Positions 8,793 through 20,849 of a stretch of 64,000 nt of DNA are shown piece by piece. The notes under the pieces were generated by a model, which was not told the DNA's origin, ran no database searches, and saw only the letters and a program-made list of their open reading frames with translations. The stretch comes from Apoda limacodes (taxonomy: Eukaryota > Arthropoda > Insecta > Lepidoptera > Limacodidae): NCBI GenBank assembly GCA_946406115.1, contig OX291558.1, forward strand, positions 22,870,205 to 22,934,204, written 5' to 3'. The position numbers and the translations under genes are program-made. The stretch's first letter is position 1, and each line of letters begins with the position of its first letter.

Positions 8793-10713
8793 TTATTATT
8801 ATTATAATATAAAAAGCTGCAGACCCACTCACTCACTGACTGTCTCACTGACTGATTGACATAATTGTTCTCCCAGAAGGAGCCTCCGGGGGTGAAAGTG
8901 ATGAATAGGAAAAGTGATCTAACTGGGCCGGTGAGTATGGGAAAACTTCCAGATCTTCGAAATCTGCTCCTCATCAGGGAGTGAGCATGCAGCCCGCCGA
9001 AGCTATTATATTTTTTTCACTTTGGGAACTTACACCTTGGTCTTATTCGATCACCGGTGAAAAAAATTCAAAATGGCGGAAAACATGGCCACCATACAAA
9101 TATTCAACGAAGGATATCTCGGAAACTGTTTGCTATAGGGGGGAGGTGCCGAAACAAATGTTGTAAAGATCACCAAAAAAAAAATTCAAGATGGCCGATT
9201 TAAAATGGCGGTCGAAAACATTTGTTCACCGATCCGTCTGAAATTTTGCATCCGGGAGTTTTTGGGGGTCGCTGATCTTAATTATTCAGTCGATTTTTCG
9301 ATTTTACAAAATTACAAGATGGCCGCCATAGTGATGATTTATTGAAGCCTTTTAGTCTCCCAGAAGGAGTCTCCTGGGGTGAAAATGATGTATTGGGGGT
9401 TTGATAGAAATGGTGTTGTGAGTATCAGAAAACTGCAAGATATTGAAAATGGAGGAAAACAACATGGCCGCCATACATAATATTCAATTCAATGAAGATC
9501 TTGAAAACGAATCGCTATAGGAGGGGGGTGCTCAAACCAATATTTAAAAGGATGACAAAGAGCTTTAGCCGGGTTAAAAAAAAAGTAAAGATGGCGGAAT
9601 CAAAATGGCGGTGAAAACATTTGTTCACCGATCCGGCTGAAATTTTGCATCCTGGGGTTTTCGGGGTCGCTAATACTAAACATTTAGTCGGTTTTTTGAT
9701 TTTCCCAAAATTTCAAGGTGGCCGCCATAGTGATGTTTTGTTAAAGGTTATTGTTCTCCCAGAAGATGTCTCCGGGGGTGAAAATGGTGGATGGGGGAAG
9801 TGATTGAAATGGTCCCGTGAGTATATGGAAACTTCCAGATCTTCGAAAACTGCTCCTCATCAGGGAGTCAGTGTTAAGCCCGCATAAACTATGGCATTAC
9901 GAGGTATACTTTTTTCCATTTTTTGAACTTACACCCTGGTCAAATTCGATCACCAATGAAAAAAAATCCAAATGGCGGAAAACAACATTGCTGCCAAACA
10001 AATGTTGTAAAGGGCAATAAAGAGCAACTGGCTGGTGGGAAAAAAAATCAAGATGGCGGATTCAAAATGGCGGTCGAAAACATTTGTTCAACGATTCCTC
10101 TGAAAATTTCGGGCGTTTTCGGGGTCGCTGATATTAAATATTGAATCGATTTTTTGATTTCCCAATCATTTTCCAGAAGGAGTCTCCAGGGGTGAAATGA
10201 TGTTTGGGGGGTTTTGATCAAAATGGCGGTCGAACATCTTTCACCGATCAGGCTAAAATTTTGCACTCGGGGGTTTTTGGGTCTGGTGATTCTAAACATT
10301 TAGTCATTATTTCAATTTTCTAAAATTTCAAGATGGCCGCCATAGTAATGGTTTTCGGGGTCGCTTATATTGAATATTGAGTCGATTATTAAATTTTCGG
10401 AATTTCAAGATGGCCGCGCCGTAGTGATAATTTATCGAAGACTTAATCTCCCAGCATGAGTCACCGGGGGTGAAAATAATGTATGGGAGGTTTTATTGTC
10501 TGATCTTCAAAATGGCGGAAAAGAACATGACATTCAACGTAGGATATTTTGAAAAAGTGTTGCTTTAGGAAGGGGGGTGCTTCAACAAATAGTTTAAAGC
10601 CGCCATTGTGATGTTATAATGAAGAATATTATTCTCCCAGTGGTAGTCTCCGTAGATGAAAATTATGTATGAGGGGTATATACCACAAAGACCACGCGAG
10701 CTGCTTACTCTAG
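8793..10713 (+). mobile_element. Helitron-like composite unit 1 of a head-to-tail pair
   Basis: Begins after a CTAG (8789-8792) with an AT-rich stretch leading into 'aagctgcagacccactcac', then 'gttctcccagaaggag'. It ends at CTAG (10710-10713), preceded by 'accacgcgagctgctta'. The body is a patchwork of diverged modules repeated in the same order. Landmarks are 'aaaatggcggaaaac', 'atggccgccata', 'aggatatctcgaaaac', 'ccgatccggctgaaa', 'ggggtcgctgat' and 'cttccagatcttcg'. No transposase frame is present. The CTAG end followed by T and the AT-rich 5' end fit a non-autonomous Helitron; this class assignment is inference. Confidence 0.6.
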
Positions 10714-13700
10714 TTATAATATATAAAGCTGCAGACCCACTCACTGATTCACTGAGTGACTCACTCACTGACAGAATTGTTCTCCCAGAAGGAGTCTCCG
10801 GGCTGAAAGTGATGTATGGGGAAAGTGATCAAACTGAGCCGGTGTGTATGGGAAAACTTCCAGATCGTCGAAAACTGCTCCTCATCATGGAGTCAGGAGG
10901 CAGCCCGCCGAAACGATTGCCTTGAGGGGGATATTTTTTTCAGTTTGGGAACTTACACCTTAGCCAAATTCGACAGCTGGTGAAAAAAATTCAAAATGGC
11001 GGAAAACAACATGGCTACCATACAAACATTTAAAGACGGATATCTCGACAACTATTTACTTTAGGAGGACGGTGCTCGAACAAATGTTGTAAAGAGCACC
11101 AAAGAGCAACTGTCTGGTGGAAAAAAATTAAAGATGGCGGATTCAAAATGGCAGTCGAAAACATTTGTTAACCGATCCGACTGAAACTTTGCATCCGGGG
11201 TTTTCGGGGTCGCTGATTCTAAATATTAAGTTTATTTTTCGATTTTCCAAAATTTCAAGATGGCTGACATAGTCATGTTTTATTAAAGCCTATTGTTCTC
11301 CCAGAAGGAGACTCCGGGGTGAAATTGAATGGTCACGTGAGAGTACAAAAATTGCAAAATATTCAAAATGGTGGAAAACAACATGGCCGCCATACAAAAT
11401 ATTCAATTCAGCGAAGGATATCTTAAAAACGATTTGCTATAGGAGGAAGGTGCTCGAAAAAATATTGTAAAAGAGACCAAAGAGCAACTACAAGATGGCG
11501 GATTAAAAATGGCGGTCGAAAATGTTTGTTCTTCGAGCCTACTGAAACTTTGCATCCGGGGGTTTTCGTGGATGCTGATACTAAATAATGAGTAGATTTT
11601 TCGATTTTACAAAAATTAAAGATGGCCGCCATAGAGATGATTTATTGATACCTATTATTCTCCCAGAAGGTCTCCGAGGGTGAAAATAATGTATGGGGAA
11701 GTGATCGCAATGGTCCCGTGAGTATGGCAAAACTTACAGATCTTCGAAATCTGCTTCTCATCAGGGAGTCAGGGTGCAGCCCGCCATAACTATTGCCTTA
11801 CTCCCTGGTAGAATTCGATCGCCGTTGAAAAAATTCAAAATGGCGGAAAAATACATGGCCGCCATACAAACCTTCGACGAAGGATATCTCGAAAACTATT
11901 TGCTATAGGAGCGGGGTGCTCGAACTAATATCGTTAAGGATAACGATTAAGAACGGCCTGGTGGAAAAAAAATTCAAGATGGCAGATTCAAAATGGTGTT
12001 CGAAACCATGTGTTCGCCGATCTAGCTGTAATTTTGCTTCGGGGGGTTTTCTGGGTCACTGATATTAAATATTGAGTCGATGTTTTGATTTTCCAAAATT
12101 TCAAGATGGCCGCCATAGTGATGATATATTGAAGCTTAATGTTCTCCCAGAATGAGGCTACAGGGGTGAAAATGATGTATCCCGGGGTTTGATTGAAATG
12201 GTACCGTGAGTATTAGAAAACGCTGAAATATGGGTTCCGCTGAAAATCAGCGCTACAGCAGTTGTGTTTGCAGCATAAGCTGAGTCGGCGCCCATATCAG
12301 TATCGCAGCGCTTACTACGTGCTCACATCGTAGGTTTCTTGATTTGTCTTTTTGTTTTATGAAAATTTATTTGTGCCCATTGTTTTTTGTATTTTTATTA
12401 TAAATGTATTTATCGTGAGCGTCATGATGTTGATTAAATGTCTGTCTATTTCTTTATTCAAAATGGCGGAAAACAAGATGGCAGCCATACAAAACACTCA
12501 ATTCTTCGCTGAATATCTTGAAAACGATTTGCTATCGGAGGAAGATGCTCGAACAAATATTGTAAAGGGCAATAAGGAGCAACTGCTTGGTGGAAAAAAT
12601 TCCTCATTTACTTTATGAGGGGGGTGCTCAAATGTTGTAAAGGGCACAAAAGAAAATCATCCTGGAGGATAAATATTTCAAGATGGCAAATTCAAAATGG
12701 TAGTCGAAAATATTTGTTTACCGATCCGGCTTAAATTTTGCATCCAGGGGTTTTCAGGGTCGCTTATATTGAATATATAGTCGATTTTTAGATTTTGAAA
12801 ATTTCAAGATGGCCGCCACAGTTATAATTTATCGAAGCCTTTTAATCTACCTGCAGGAGTGTCCGGGGGTGAAAATAATGTATGGGTGGTTTGATGGAAA
12901 TGGTACCTCGAACAAATGTTCTAAATGACACCAAAGAGCAACTGCCTGGTGAAAAAAAATTTCAAAATGGCGAATTCAAAATGGCTGTCGGAAAAATTTA
13001 TTTACCAATCCGGCTGAAATTTTGTGGTCGCTGATACGGAATATTGAGTCGATTTTTCGAGTTTCCAAAATTTCAAGATAGCCGCCATAGTAATGTTCTT
13101 TTGAAGCCTTTTATTTTCTCAGGAGTCTCCGGGTGTAAAAATGATGTATGAGAGGTTTGATCAAAAAGGTCCCATGATTAAGGGAATCTTTCAAATCTTC
13201 TTTCAAATGGCGACAAACAACATGGCCGCAACACAAACATGCAACGAAGGATATTTCGGGCAATGAAGAGCAACTTCCTGGCGAAAAATAAATTCAAAAT
13301 TGCGGATTTAAAATGTCGAAAACTTTTGTTGACCGATCCAGCTGAAACTTTGCATCTCGGGGTTTTTGGGGTTGCTGATATTGAATATTAAGACGATTTT
13401 TTAAATTTTAAGATGGCCGCCATAGTGATGTTTTATTGAAGCCTATTATTAACCCAAAAGCAGTTTTCGGGGGTGAAAATGATGTATGGGTGGTTTGAAC
13501 GAAATTGATCCGTAAAAATAGCGAAACTTTCAGATCTTAAAAATGGCGAAAAACAACATGGCCGCCATACAAATATTCAACGATGGATATCTCGCAAACT
13601 ATTTGCTATGGGAGGAGGGGGCTCGAACAAATATTGTAAAGGACAATGAGGAGCAACTGCCTGGTGGAAAAATAAATTCAAGATGGCGGATTCAAAATGG

Positions 13701-13884
13701 CGGTCGAAAACATTTGTTTACCGATCCGGCTGTAACTTTGCATCCCAGGATTTTCGGGGTCGCAGATTGATGGCCGCCATAGTGATGTTATAATGAAGAA
13801 TATTATTTTCCCAGCGGTAGTCTCCGTAGGTGAAAACTATGTATGCGGGGTTTATACCAGAAAGACCACTTACTTAAACTCTAG
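10714..13884 (+). mobile_element. Helitron-like composite unit 2, directly abutting unit 1
   Basis: Starts at the base after the CTAG that ends unit 1, with the same opening ('ttataatatataaagctgca', then 'gacccactcactg'). It ends at CTAG (13881-13884), preceded by 'ccagaaagaccacttactta', similar to the end of unit 1. It is longer (about 3.2 kb) because the internal modules recur more often: 'gttctcccagaaggag'-like boundaries fall near 10779, 11294, 11657, 12142, 12845, 13108, 13447 and 13806. Open frames here are short and arise from the repeats. Confidence 0.6.
12232..12455. mobile_element. Foreign insertion inside Helitron-like unit 2
   Basis: Sequence from 'gggttccgctgaaaatcagc' to about 'gtctgtctatttctttattc' breaks the module pattern and lacks the ATGGCGG motifs. 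It carries 'gctgagtcggcgcccatatc' and 'agcgcttactacgtgctcac'. Module sequence resumes with 'aaaatggcggaaaacaagat'. The family is unknown. Confidence 0.45.
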
Positions 13885-13973
13885 TTATATATATAAAGAT
13901 ACTACGCCAATAGTCAACAAAATAAATGAATCAAATAATAGTGATTAAATCAGTAACGGATTAAGTTGGATCT

Positions 13974-14105
13974 ATTGACCGCTAATGTTAACATTATAAT
14001 TCATTAACGCATTACATAATCTTTATCATAACCTTTCATTTCTTCAGTCAATCAATAGGCAACGTACGTACACGTTTTTGAAAAGTTTGAACTTATTACT
14101 AAACT
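13974..14105 (+). repeat. Direct repeat, copy a
   Basis: 'attgaccgctaatgtt', 'taatctttatcataac' and 'ctttcatttcttcagtcaat' recur in the same order at 15131-15270. Confidence 0.65.
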
Positions 14106-15130
14106 TATTACTACAATAGTTTTTTTACTGCTTCCGGACAGTTAAATATCAATGTAAAATATTTTTCTTCTTAATTTAATTGTTGACTTTAATTCCTTAA
14201 AGAGAAATAATGGGGCCGATGTTTGGATTCTTATTTTATAACAAAACCCTTATGTCGGCCTGCGGCCAAGACAAGGGAGATAACAGCAATTTTATAATTT
14301 TAATGGATTTATAAGTTAGGGCTTTCATAGTTTATATTTGTATGGCGTTCAATACCCGTTAATTGAATGACCAAAGTTCGGCCGCCTCAAAATGTTAGTT
14401 ATACTATTTTAATAGACTATAAAATCACGGCCGAAGTAAGGCTGATGTAACAACCTAAGCTTGGCTAGCTTCATTTGTTTCGATGAAATACAATATGTTA
14501 AAATACTAAATAAGTCTATTCATGCAACTGAGTAGAACAGAGTGTTTATAATTTTTTGCTGTAAAACACAATGCTGTTTATCACATTAAAACCGGTTACC
14601 GTTGGAAATTTTAACAATTTATTTTATGTTATTTATTATTGGTCAATTTTCAAATAATAAGAAGAACAAGAATACCAATATAACCGAATACGATTTCTAT
14701 TTAAAAAGCTATTATAAACAGGTTTAGTTATACATGGTAAAGTTTCAATACAAATAAATAATTTCTATTGATATATTGCCCTTTTTACGATTCGACATTA
14801 GGATAAAAGCAGGCCGTAGTTAGGTAAGGGATGGCTGATATTAGGGATATTTGCCACACAAAACGCTTATTATTATTTTTCACGTAATTTAAGACGTTTA
14901 AAATGACTATATATAACTCAATAACATAAAGTGTAAATGTCAAATAGCCCGACAATACAAATTCATCGGTGAATAACTTCAAGGTTCAGGTATGGTTAAG
15001 ACTGATCGTTGCGTTTTACGTTAAGGGGCCGACATTTGGGTGTTTTACCCTACTCCACTTCAAAAAATACTTACTACGAATATTGTTTATAAATCTAATT
15101 TATCTTCATAGATTATTTTGGTATTATTAA
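14106..15130. other. Segment between two direct repeats
   Basis: AT-rich, with no coding match. The motif 'ggccgacatttgggt' or 'ggggccgatgtttgg' occurs near both ends (14212 and 15026), so the duplication may be larger than the clear repeat. Confidence 0.35.
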
Positions 15131-15270
15131 TTATCTATTGACCGCCAATGTTACGTTTACATTATAATTAAATGACACATTTCATAATCTTTATCATAAC
15201 CTTTCATTTCTTCAGTCAATAAGTAGGCAGTGAACACGTTTTTTAAAAGTTACAACTTAGTACTTAATTT
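15131..15270 (+). repeat. Direct repeat, copy b
   Basis: Partner of 13974-14105, with small indels. Confidence 0.65.
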
Positions 15271-16330
15271 CATCAACATTTTCGTAACGCACAATTATTT
15301 TATATACCTACAATATATAAGTATAAATTTAATAATGGTAAAAGGTAAGTAAATCTTTGTACTTACCTTTCATCATTATTAACATTATTATGATTTTAAA
15401 GTAAATTTTTAAAAAGGTAGATACGTATGGGTAAGAATGTAACAAGGTACCGAGTTACCAACCTATTTTATTATCGTAGCTCAGAAACCTCCTTCTATTT
15501 CAATATTCATTCCTGCCTTTAAACAAAGTATATAAATAAAGTATTTTTCATAAAAAAAACTCGCATATCCTTTATAAGTTTGTATAAGTAGCTATTTTCT
15601 CAAAAAGCGCGCCTAACGGAACGCCTAATACCTACTAAAAGTGAAGTGTTAATTCTCATTGTAGTTTTTTTACTGACATTATTAGACGGACGTTTAGGTA
15701 GGTTGTGGCCTCTGACAGAGTTTTCAAGCCTCTGACCACGCGGTCTTATCCTAAACAAAACAGAAATGATTTAAATTCATATCAATAGATGGCGTTGTGT
15801 ATCGATTTGTTATTTAGGTTGTTATTTTATTAAAAAAGAATAGTAACCGACCCTTAAAAAATATTGTGTAAATATCAAAATGTCCTTTAAGCTAACAAAA
15901 AAGAATTAATGGGTTTAATAATTTAAGTTTATTTAATTTTCGAAATTTTACATAAATTGAATGAGGTCGTTGTACTTTAAGCGGCAATAAATTGAATTAC
16001 GTGCCGGTTTAGTTAATAAATTTTCACTATTGATTTATAGATGACGCTGTTCGCATGTTCTGAGTTTGACAGCGACACACAACAGTGTCACTGAATAATA
16101 TGAATAGGTACTTACCAACCAAATTAAAAAAAAAAAATTTGGTATCTACCCACCTTTACTTAGATATATTATAAAAAAAACGCACGCAAGCGTAAACTTC
16201 GACCTCAGTACAATTTGTTTCTTTTAGTTTTATCCTGGGTCGAATGAGTCTAAGTTCTTAAACAGCATGCCATCGCACAAGTGCACCTACTTTAGAATTG
16301 AAAACACTTCAGATAATAACGCTTACATTT
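15271..16330. other. Intron 2 sequence without recognisable content
   Basis: AT-rich. No exon, coding remnant or structured repeat was recognised. Confidence 0.4.
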
Positions 16331-16339
16331 TTAACCAAT

Positions 16340-17130
16340 TTAAAAATAGGGAGGATCTCAGTTTCACCCGTATGTTTGTCCGTGATTATCTCGCGTTTGG
16401 CTGAACCGATTTTGATACGGTTTTCAGAAAAGTATTTGTTACATGCTGGAGAAGGTAAATATTGATATAAAACAAATAGATACCCCGTGACATTGTCTTT
16501 TGCATCGATCCGTTAATAATTAAGCTATGCATTAGTTTAACTCGACCGATTTTTGACAAAATTTTAGTACACTTACGAGCAAAAACTCGTTAGTCACTTA
16601 CATAAACGACGATATTTCATAAACTAGTAAACCAGCAATATTAAAAGAAGTTTTATTTTACTCATAAATAATTAAATCCGCTTTAATCTTTCTTGACTTC
16701 ACAGATATCATGCGTTGTTTAGGATATATTTTCGTCTATTTAAGTGACTAGTAAGTAATCGACTTCAAAAAAGAAGGATTTTCCTTAGTCCTCGAAATCT
16801 TTTTTATGTATGTTTTCCGATTACTCGAAGTCGCCTTGACCGATTCGGAAAATTCTCGTTTGTTTGAAAGGGTATACTTTCCAGATGGTCCCATGGTCAT
16901 CAGGTCAGGATATAATGATGGAATCCTGAAGAAATCGAGGGAACTCAAATTTTTATAGGCACACTTGAACCGATTAGTGTACGAAAAAATAAGCCAATAG
17001 GTCACTTAAAAGTAGGGATGTTCCGACTAGTCGGTAAAGCTGACCGTCCGGCCACTTTCGTAGTCGGCGACAAGTTGGCGACTATTCGGCAAAGAGCGCC
17101 GACTAGGACTGCGACTGGGAGAAATTGTCT
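16340..17130. repeat. Cluster of dispersed repeat fragments
   Basis: Three motif blocks look like ends of common lepidopteran repeats: 'tatctcgcgtttggctgaac' near 16388, 'cgacttcaaaaaagaaggat' near 16760, and a tract built on 'gtcggcgac' or 'ctattcggc' at about 17015-17130. No coding capacity. Family names are not assigned. Confidence 0.4.
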
Positions 17131-17475
17131 GTGGTCGATCGAACATTTAATCATAGAACCTAGCTGAGGTATCAGGGTTGGTTGACATTATTGTTTGTTC
17201 ATACTCATAGTATTTTCTGTTTTCCCTGCCCACCATGAGAAATTATCATTTGGCACTGCTTACACTTGATTTGAAGGAAATCATTGTACAATTGTTCTAA
17301 AAAAAATCAATACACCGCACACGCAATTCACCGCAAAAGCAAAAATCAAAAAACAATGCGAAGTCACAGATTATAAAATACTATACCTACTAGGCGAAGT
17401 AAACAAAACATGTTTCGTTCGACCCGCTGGCAGGCGGCGTAGTCCTGGGTGTACGCAAAAAAAACTAAACTAAAG

Positions 17476-17713
17476 CAGGTACTTTAGGGCAAAACAATAA
17501 TTTTAAGCTGCAGTTCCTCAAAATATTAACAGAAGCAGCAGGGTACAGTACAGTTCCACATAAGTCTCATAAAGATCTGAAGTTTAAGGAACCGTCTCAC
17601 ATTGCAATATTCAAAAATTCAAAAAAACTAGATTTTAATATTTTCCAAATTGTTTAAGGGAAATATTTTGAGGAACTGCGGCTCAAAATTATTGTTTTGC
17701 CCTAAAGTACCTG
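17476..17713. repeat. Fold-back element with 52-bp inverted arms
   Basis: The left arm 17476-17527 begins 'caggtactttagggcaaaac'. The right arm 17662-17713 ends in its reverse complement ('gttttgccctaaagtacctg'). By eye the arms differ at only a few positions. The 134-bp spacer has no ORF. It could be a small terminal-inverted-repeat transposon or a hairpin-RNA source. Confidence 0.75.
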
Positions 17714-18029
17714 TGTGCCAAACGGCTAAACTCTACATCGATTTGCTGTTTTCGAGCGAAATTGCCGTTTTACACCTGCCACTAGCGGTTGCGACTTAAA
17801 GTCAGTTATTCTTAACTTGGCTGTCGGATAGAAATGCATATGCATAGCATAGGTAAATGTTGCTTACTAGACCCCCTAACCACATGACTAAATAACCCAC
17901 AAGACTGATAGCTTAGAACAACGTTTCAAGAATCATTCCTAAGCTGGTAATGTTTTCAACTGACACATTTAGTAAATTAAATCAGCTATCTAGCTGATAT
18001 CGATTTCGTACCTCAGTTTAATGTATGGA

Positions 18030-18222
18030 GCTACCCCTATATATTTTTTCTTAATTTCATTATAAATCTGTTCGGTGGTTCACATAAGACTTTCCTGTAA
18101 AATTTCATCACAATCTACATATGCAAAGATAGCGGAATTATAACGCTGTGACATATGGATAGACGGAAGTATATGATGCATTTATAAGGGACCTTTTTGC
18201 CATTTGGCTATGGAACCCTTAC
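18030..18222 (+). repeat. Dispersed repeat, 3' part ('ggaaccct'-end family)
   Basis: Ends with 'tttttgccatttggctatgg' and then 'aaccct'. The same end appears at about 29410-29440, in altered form near 57085 and 62310, and in reverse at 43.97 kb. Confidence 0.5.
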
Positions 18223-18440
18223 AAAGACCTCTGATTTAATTTGTATTCAATAGGGAGATACCAATAATATAATTATGCATATACATTAATATATGCATGT
18301 TTATATGTATCATTATTATCGTATAGGTACCTACCTACGTACCTACGTTTTTTAAGATTCACCTTCCTAAAGTAATTATTGAGCCAACTTAGAATAAAAA
18401 AATATAGGTATTTACACGTCAAGATCTTTTAAGTATGTAA

Positions 18441-18493
18441 AAAAGGAAATTTCCTTTTGATTCCCTTTTCCACTGACACGCGCCGTGTCAGTG
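18441..18493. other. Two adjacent short perfect palindromes
   Basis: 'aaaaggaaatttcctttt' (18441-18458) is a perfect 18-bp palindrome. 'cactgacacg' and 'cgtgtcagtg' around a 3-bp centre (18471-18493) form another. They sit at the edge of a short GC-rich patch in FAS intron 2. Confidence 0.6.
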
Positions 18494-20074
18494 ACAGGCC
18501 GCGCACACATACCCGTGCTTGTTGTAGTGCTCTCGCTAGCGCCGGTTGATTGAAGCTATCAGTCTGTAGGTTTAGTCATGTTCCCTAACCAAATGTGCAT
18601 TTCGACGATAGCTACGTTATTTTACGGAGTCATGGGCAAAAGCTATTAAAAAATAACTCAGGAATTTTATATACCTAAACATTCAACCACCTTTCGGTCT
18701 CCTTATCACGACTCTTTTGTACGTATTATTACATATATTTATTCTGATACGAATTAATTTTAATTTTTTTATCTTAACACCCACTAAATACTAGCAACTA
18801 ACACAAAAACATAGGATTTTCAAAAAAGAATTTGATCACAAAACATCTGTCATTTAATAATAATTTAACCTTTGGGTTTTTTACATCCCTGCGTTTGGTG
18901 AGAATCTTTTCATTAATAAACTATTTTAAATTATAAACCGGCCCAAAAACTTGTTATAAAATGTTATGCCCCTAAAATATTTTTTTTATTTTCATTTGCA
19001 ATTTTCATATACCTACACTTAAAACTAATTAAACCCAACTTTTGGTTCTGTTATTTCGTACTTGTAAAAAGATTCCATCATTACATATTTTTAATCTTAA
19101 ACCTCAATACCAAATTTCCTGTAAATAACCTGACGCAAACAAAGGAATTCGGTAGAAACTTTTAAACACCTTTGACCCCCTAATTAGTACCGGTTGTAAA
19201 AAAATATAATGAAAAAAATGTACTGCTCCTAACTGTAGCGTTTTAGCTTTCGATTATTTTATTACTTAATTTATTATTTTATTATGTACCTACCTACTTT
19301 TACATATTTATTAGGTACCTACCTAGTAATTCTCTTAACTTGCATAGATCTCTGCATTTCGGATCGTTGCCGATTGGTTATAAAAAATACTGTAAAATAA
19401 TAGGCAGGTATATTTTTTCATGACATATCTTCTTTAACATTATTATTGTAATTTGAATAACTAGTTGAAAAAATCTTATTTACTACTAACTACTAACATA
19501 ACCTAGATAATATTTAATTAACTGAAATCTCAGAGCTTATTGCGGGGGCAAATTTATGTAATTGCAACTCTCCTCTTAAGACTTTTTTTTCTAAATCTTG
19601 AGAGGTAAGATGTACTTACTCCATTTAAATTTACATTCCCCAGAAAAGGCAAGATCCGAGTACTCGAGACTTTTTCGCAATAAACTTCCTCGTCTTCTTA
19701 CTTTATGATAAAAATATGTAGGATCGCGATACGCGATGTTTTGTCGTATGGCTCGATATGTAGCTAGGTATAAGACCGCCATCTATTGACTTCACAGAAG
19801 CAGTTACAAATATAACAGTAAGTATTCAACGAGAAACGCTAGATGTCGTTAGCTAATATTTTCGAACCGCTGCTACTTACGGCATCTAGCGGCTAAACAA
19901 AATAGCCCGAAAAATAGCCCGAGTTACGGCGGACCCATTTCATAGTATGGGATGAGGCATCTGTACTAGTATAGTATTATATAATCTGTGCTCTGACTAA
20001 GCTTTAAGACAGCAATGATATTATCATTATGACAGCAGCCACATAATTTCAAAACATTTATAAAAACATTGTAG
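18494..20074. other. Intron 2 sequence near exon 2 without clear content
   Basis: AT-rich with many 'acctacct' tracts. No coding remnant was recognised up to the exon 2 donor at 20095. Confidence 0.4.
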
Positions 20075-20094
20075 TTATGAAAATAGAAACATAC

Positions 20095-20287
20095 CCGCAT
20101 CATAGATTGCCCCGTAAACGTCTTCCATAAGTTTCCTGCTCATAGCATCCATAAACCAAGCTTGTTTGTAGTGCACTTTGAAAAATTGAGCGTCAAATTT
20201 CGTCAGTCCACTTATTTTTCCAAAATGTTTAGGTATCTCAGGGTGGTTATAAAGCCACCGAGGATCTTTATCGGTGACCATGTCCAC
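20095..20287 (-). CDS. FASN: Fatty acid synthase-like gene, coding exon 2 (ketoacyl synthase)
   Basis: Residues 54-117 plus the first base of codon 118. The acceptor is TTTTCAG|GTG, so the exon opens with VDMVTDKDPRW exactly where exon 1 stops. The donor is GCGG|GTATGT, phase 1. The segment HPEIPKHFGKI followed by FDAQFFKVH is the standard early KS region of animal FAS. Near the end, MDAMSRKLMEDVYGAIYDAG matches the FAS 'MDPMxRxLLExxYEAIxDAG' helix, with Ala in place of the usual Pro. It lies about 18.2 kb downstream of exon 1. No stop or frameshift is seen, so this part of the gene looks under constraint despite the mobile DNA around it. Confidence 0.92.
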
Positions 20288-20499
20288 CTGAAAATATCTT
20301 TGTAGGTAAATTCATCTTTCATATTTTTGTGTCCGCAAAACTCGAAAATTAATCAACGGATTGACTTAATTTTTTTTGACATAGTGTTGCATTTGTATTT
20401 AAGAGTATTTTATATACTTACCGAAGTTCCACGGGGATGGCTGCTACGCGAGTTAGCTACAGCAGAGTGTGGCCAGGTTTAGCTAAATATATAAAGAAA

Positions 20500-20760
20500 C
20501 TAGCTTCAACCCGCGGTTCCACCAGCGCTAAACTCGGTTATCGGTGTAGGATTTTAACGGCAAATCCTCAATTATTGAAAAAGAAACCGACTCGCACTTG
20601 ACATTTGCAGATAACCTATGGCTTTCCTCCGGACTCAAACTATCTCCACGCCAAAATTCAATCGCGGTTCAGCAGCCCAAAATTGGTTATCAGTGTAGGA
20701 TTACAACCGCAGCTCCTCAAACCACCCTTGACGTTTTCAAATAGCCTATGTCCGGCCTGG
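20500..20760 (-). mobile_element. Helitron remnant (3' end), minus strand
   Basis: On the minus strand the element ends 'ccgcgggttgaagCTAG' followed by T (CTAG at 20500-20503), the expected Helitron 3' end with a short GC-rich stem ahead of it. An internal stretch containing 'ggttatcggtgtagga' is duplicated about 150 bp apart. The 5' TC end was not located. Confidence 0.5.
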
Positions 20761-20849
20761 TAAAGATTTTTCAATTGTATAAATAAGTATTGGTATTGAT
20801 TAAAAAAGAACATCCAATTAGGTATTACGAGTACCATTATTGAAAGAAC

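Noticed and set aside
8793..13884. Simple satellite array
   Set aside because: Spacing of landmarks is irregular (about 145-700 bp), modules are reordered, and there are two clear CTAG-bounded units, so a composite transposon explains it better.
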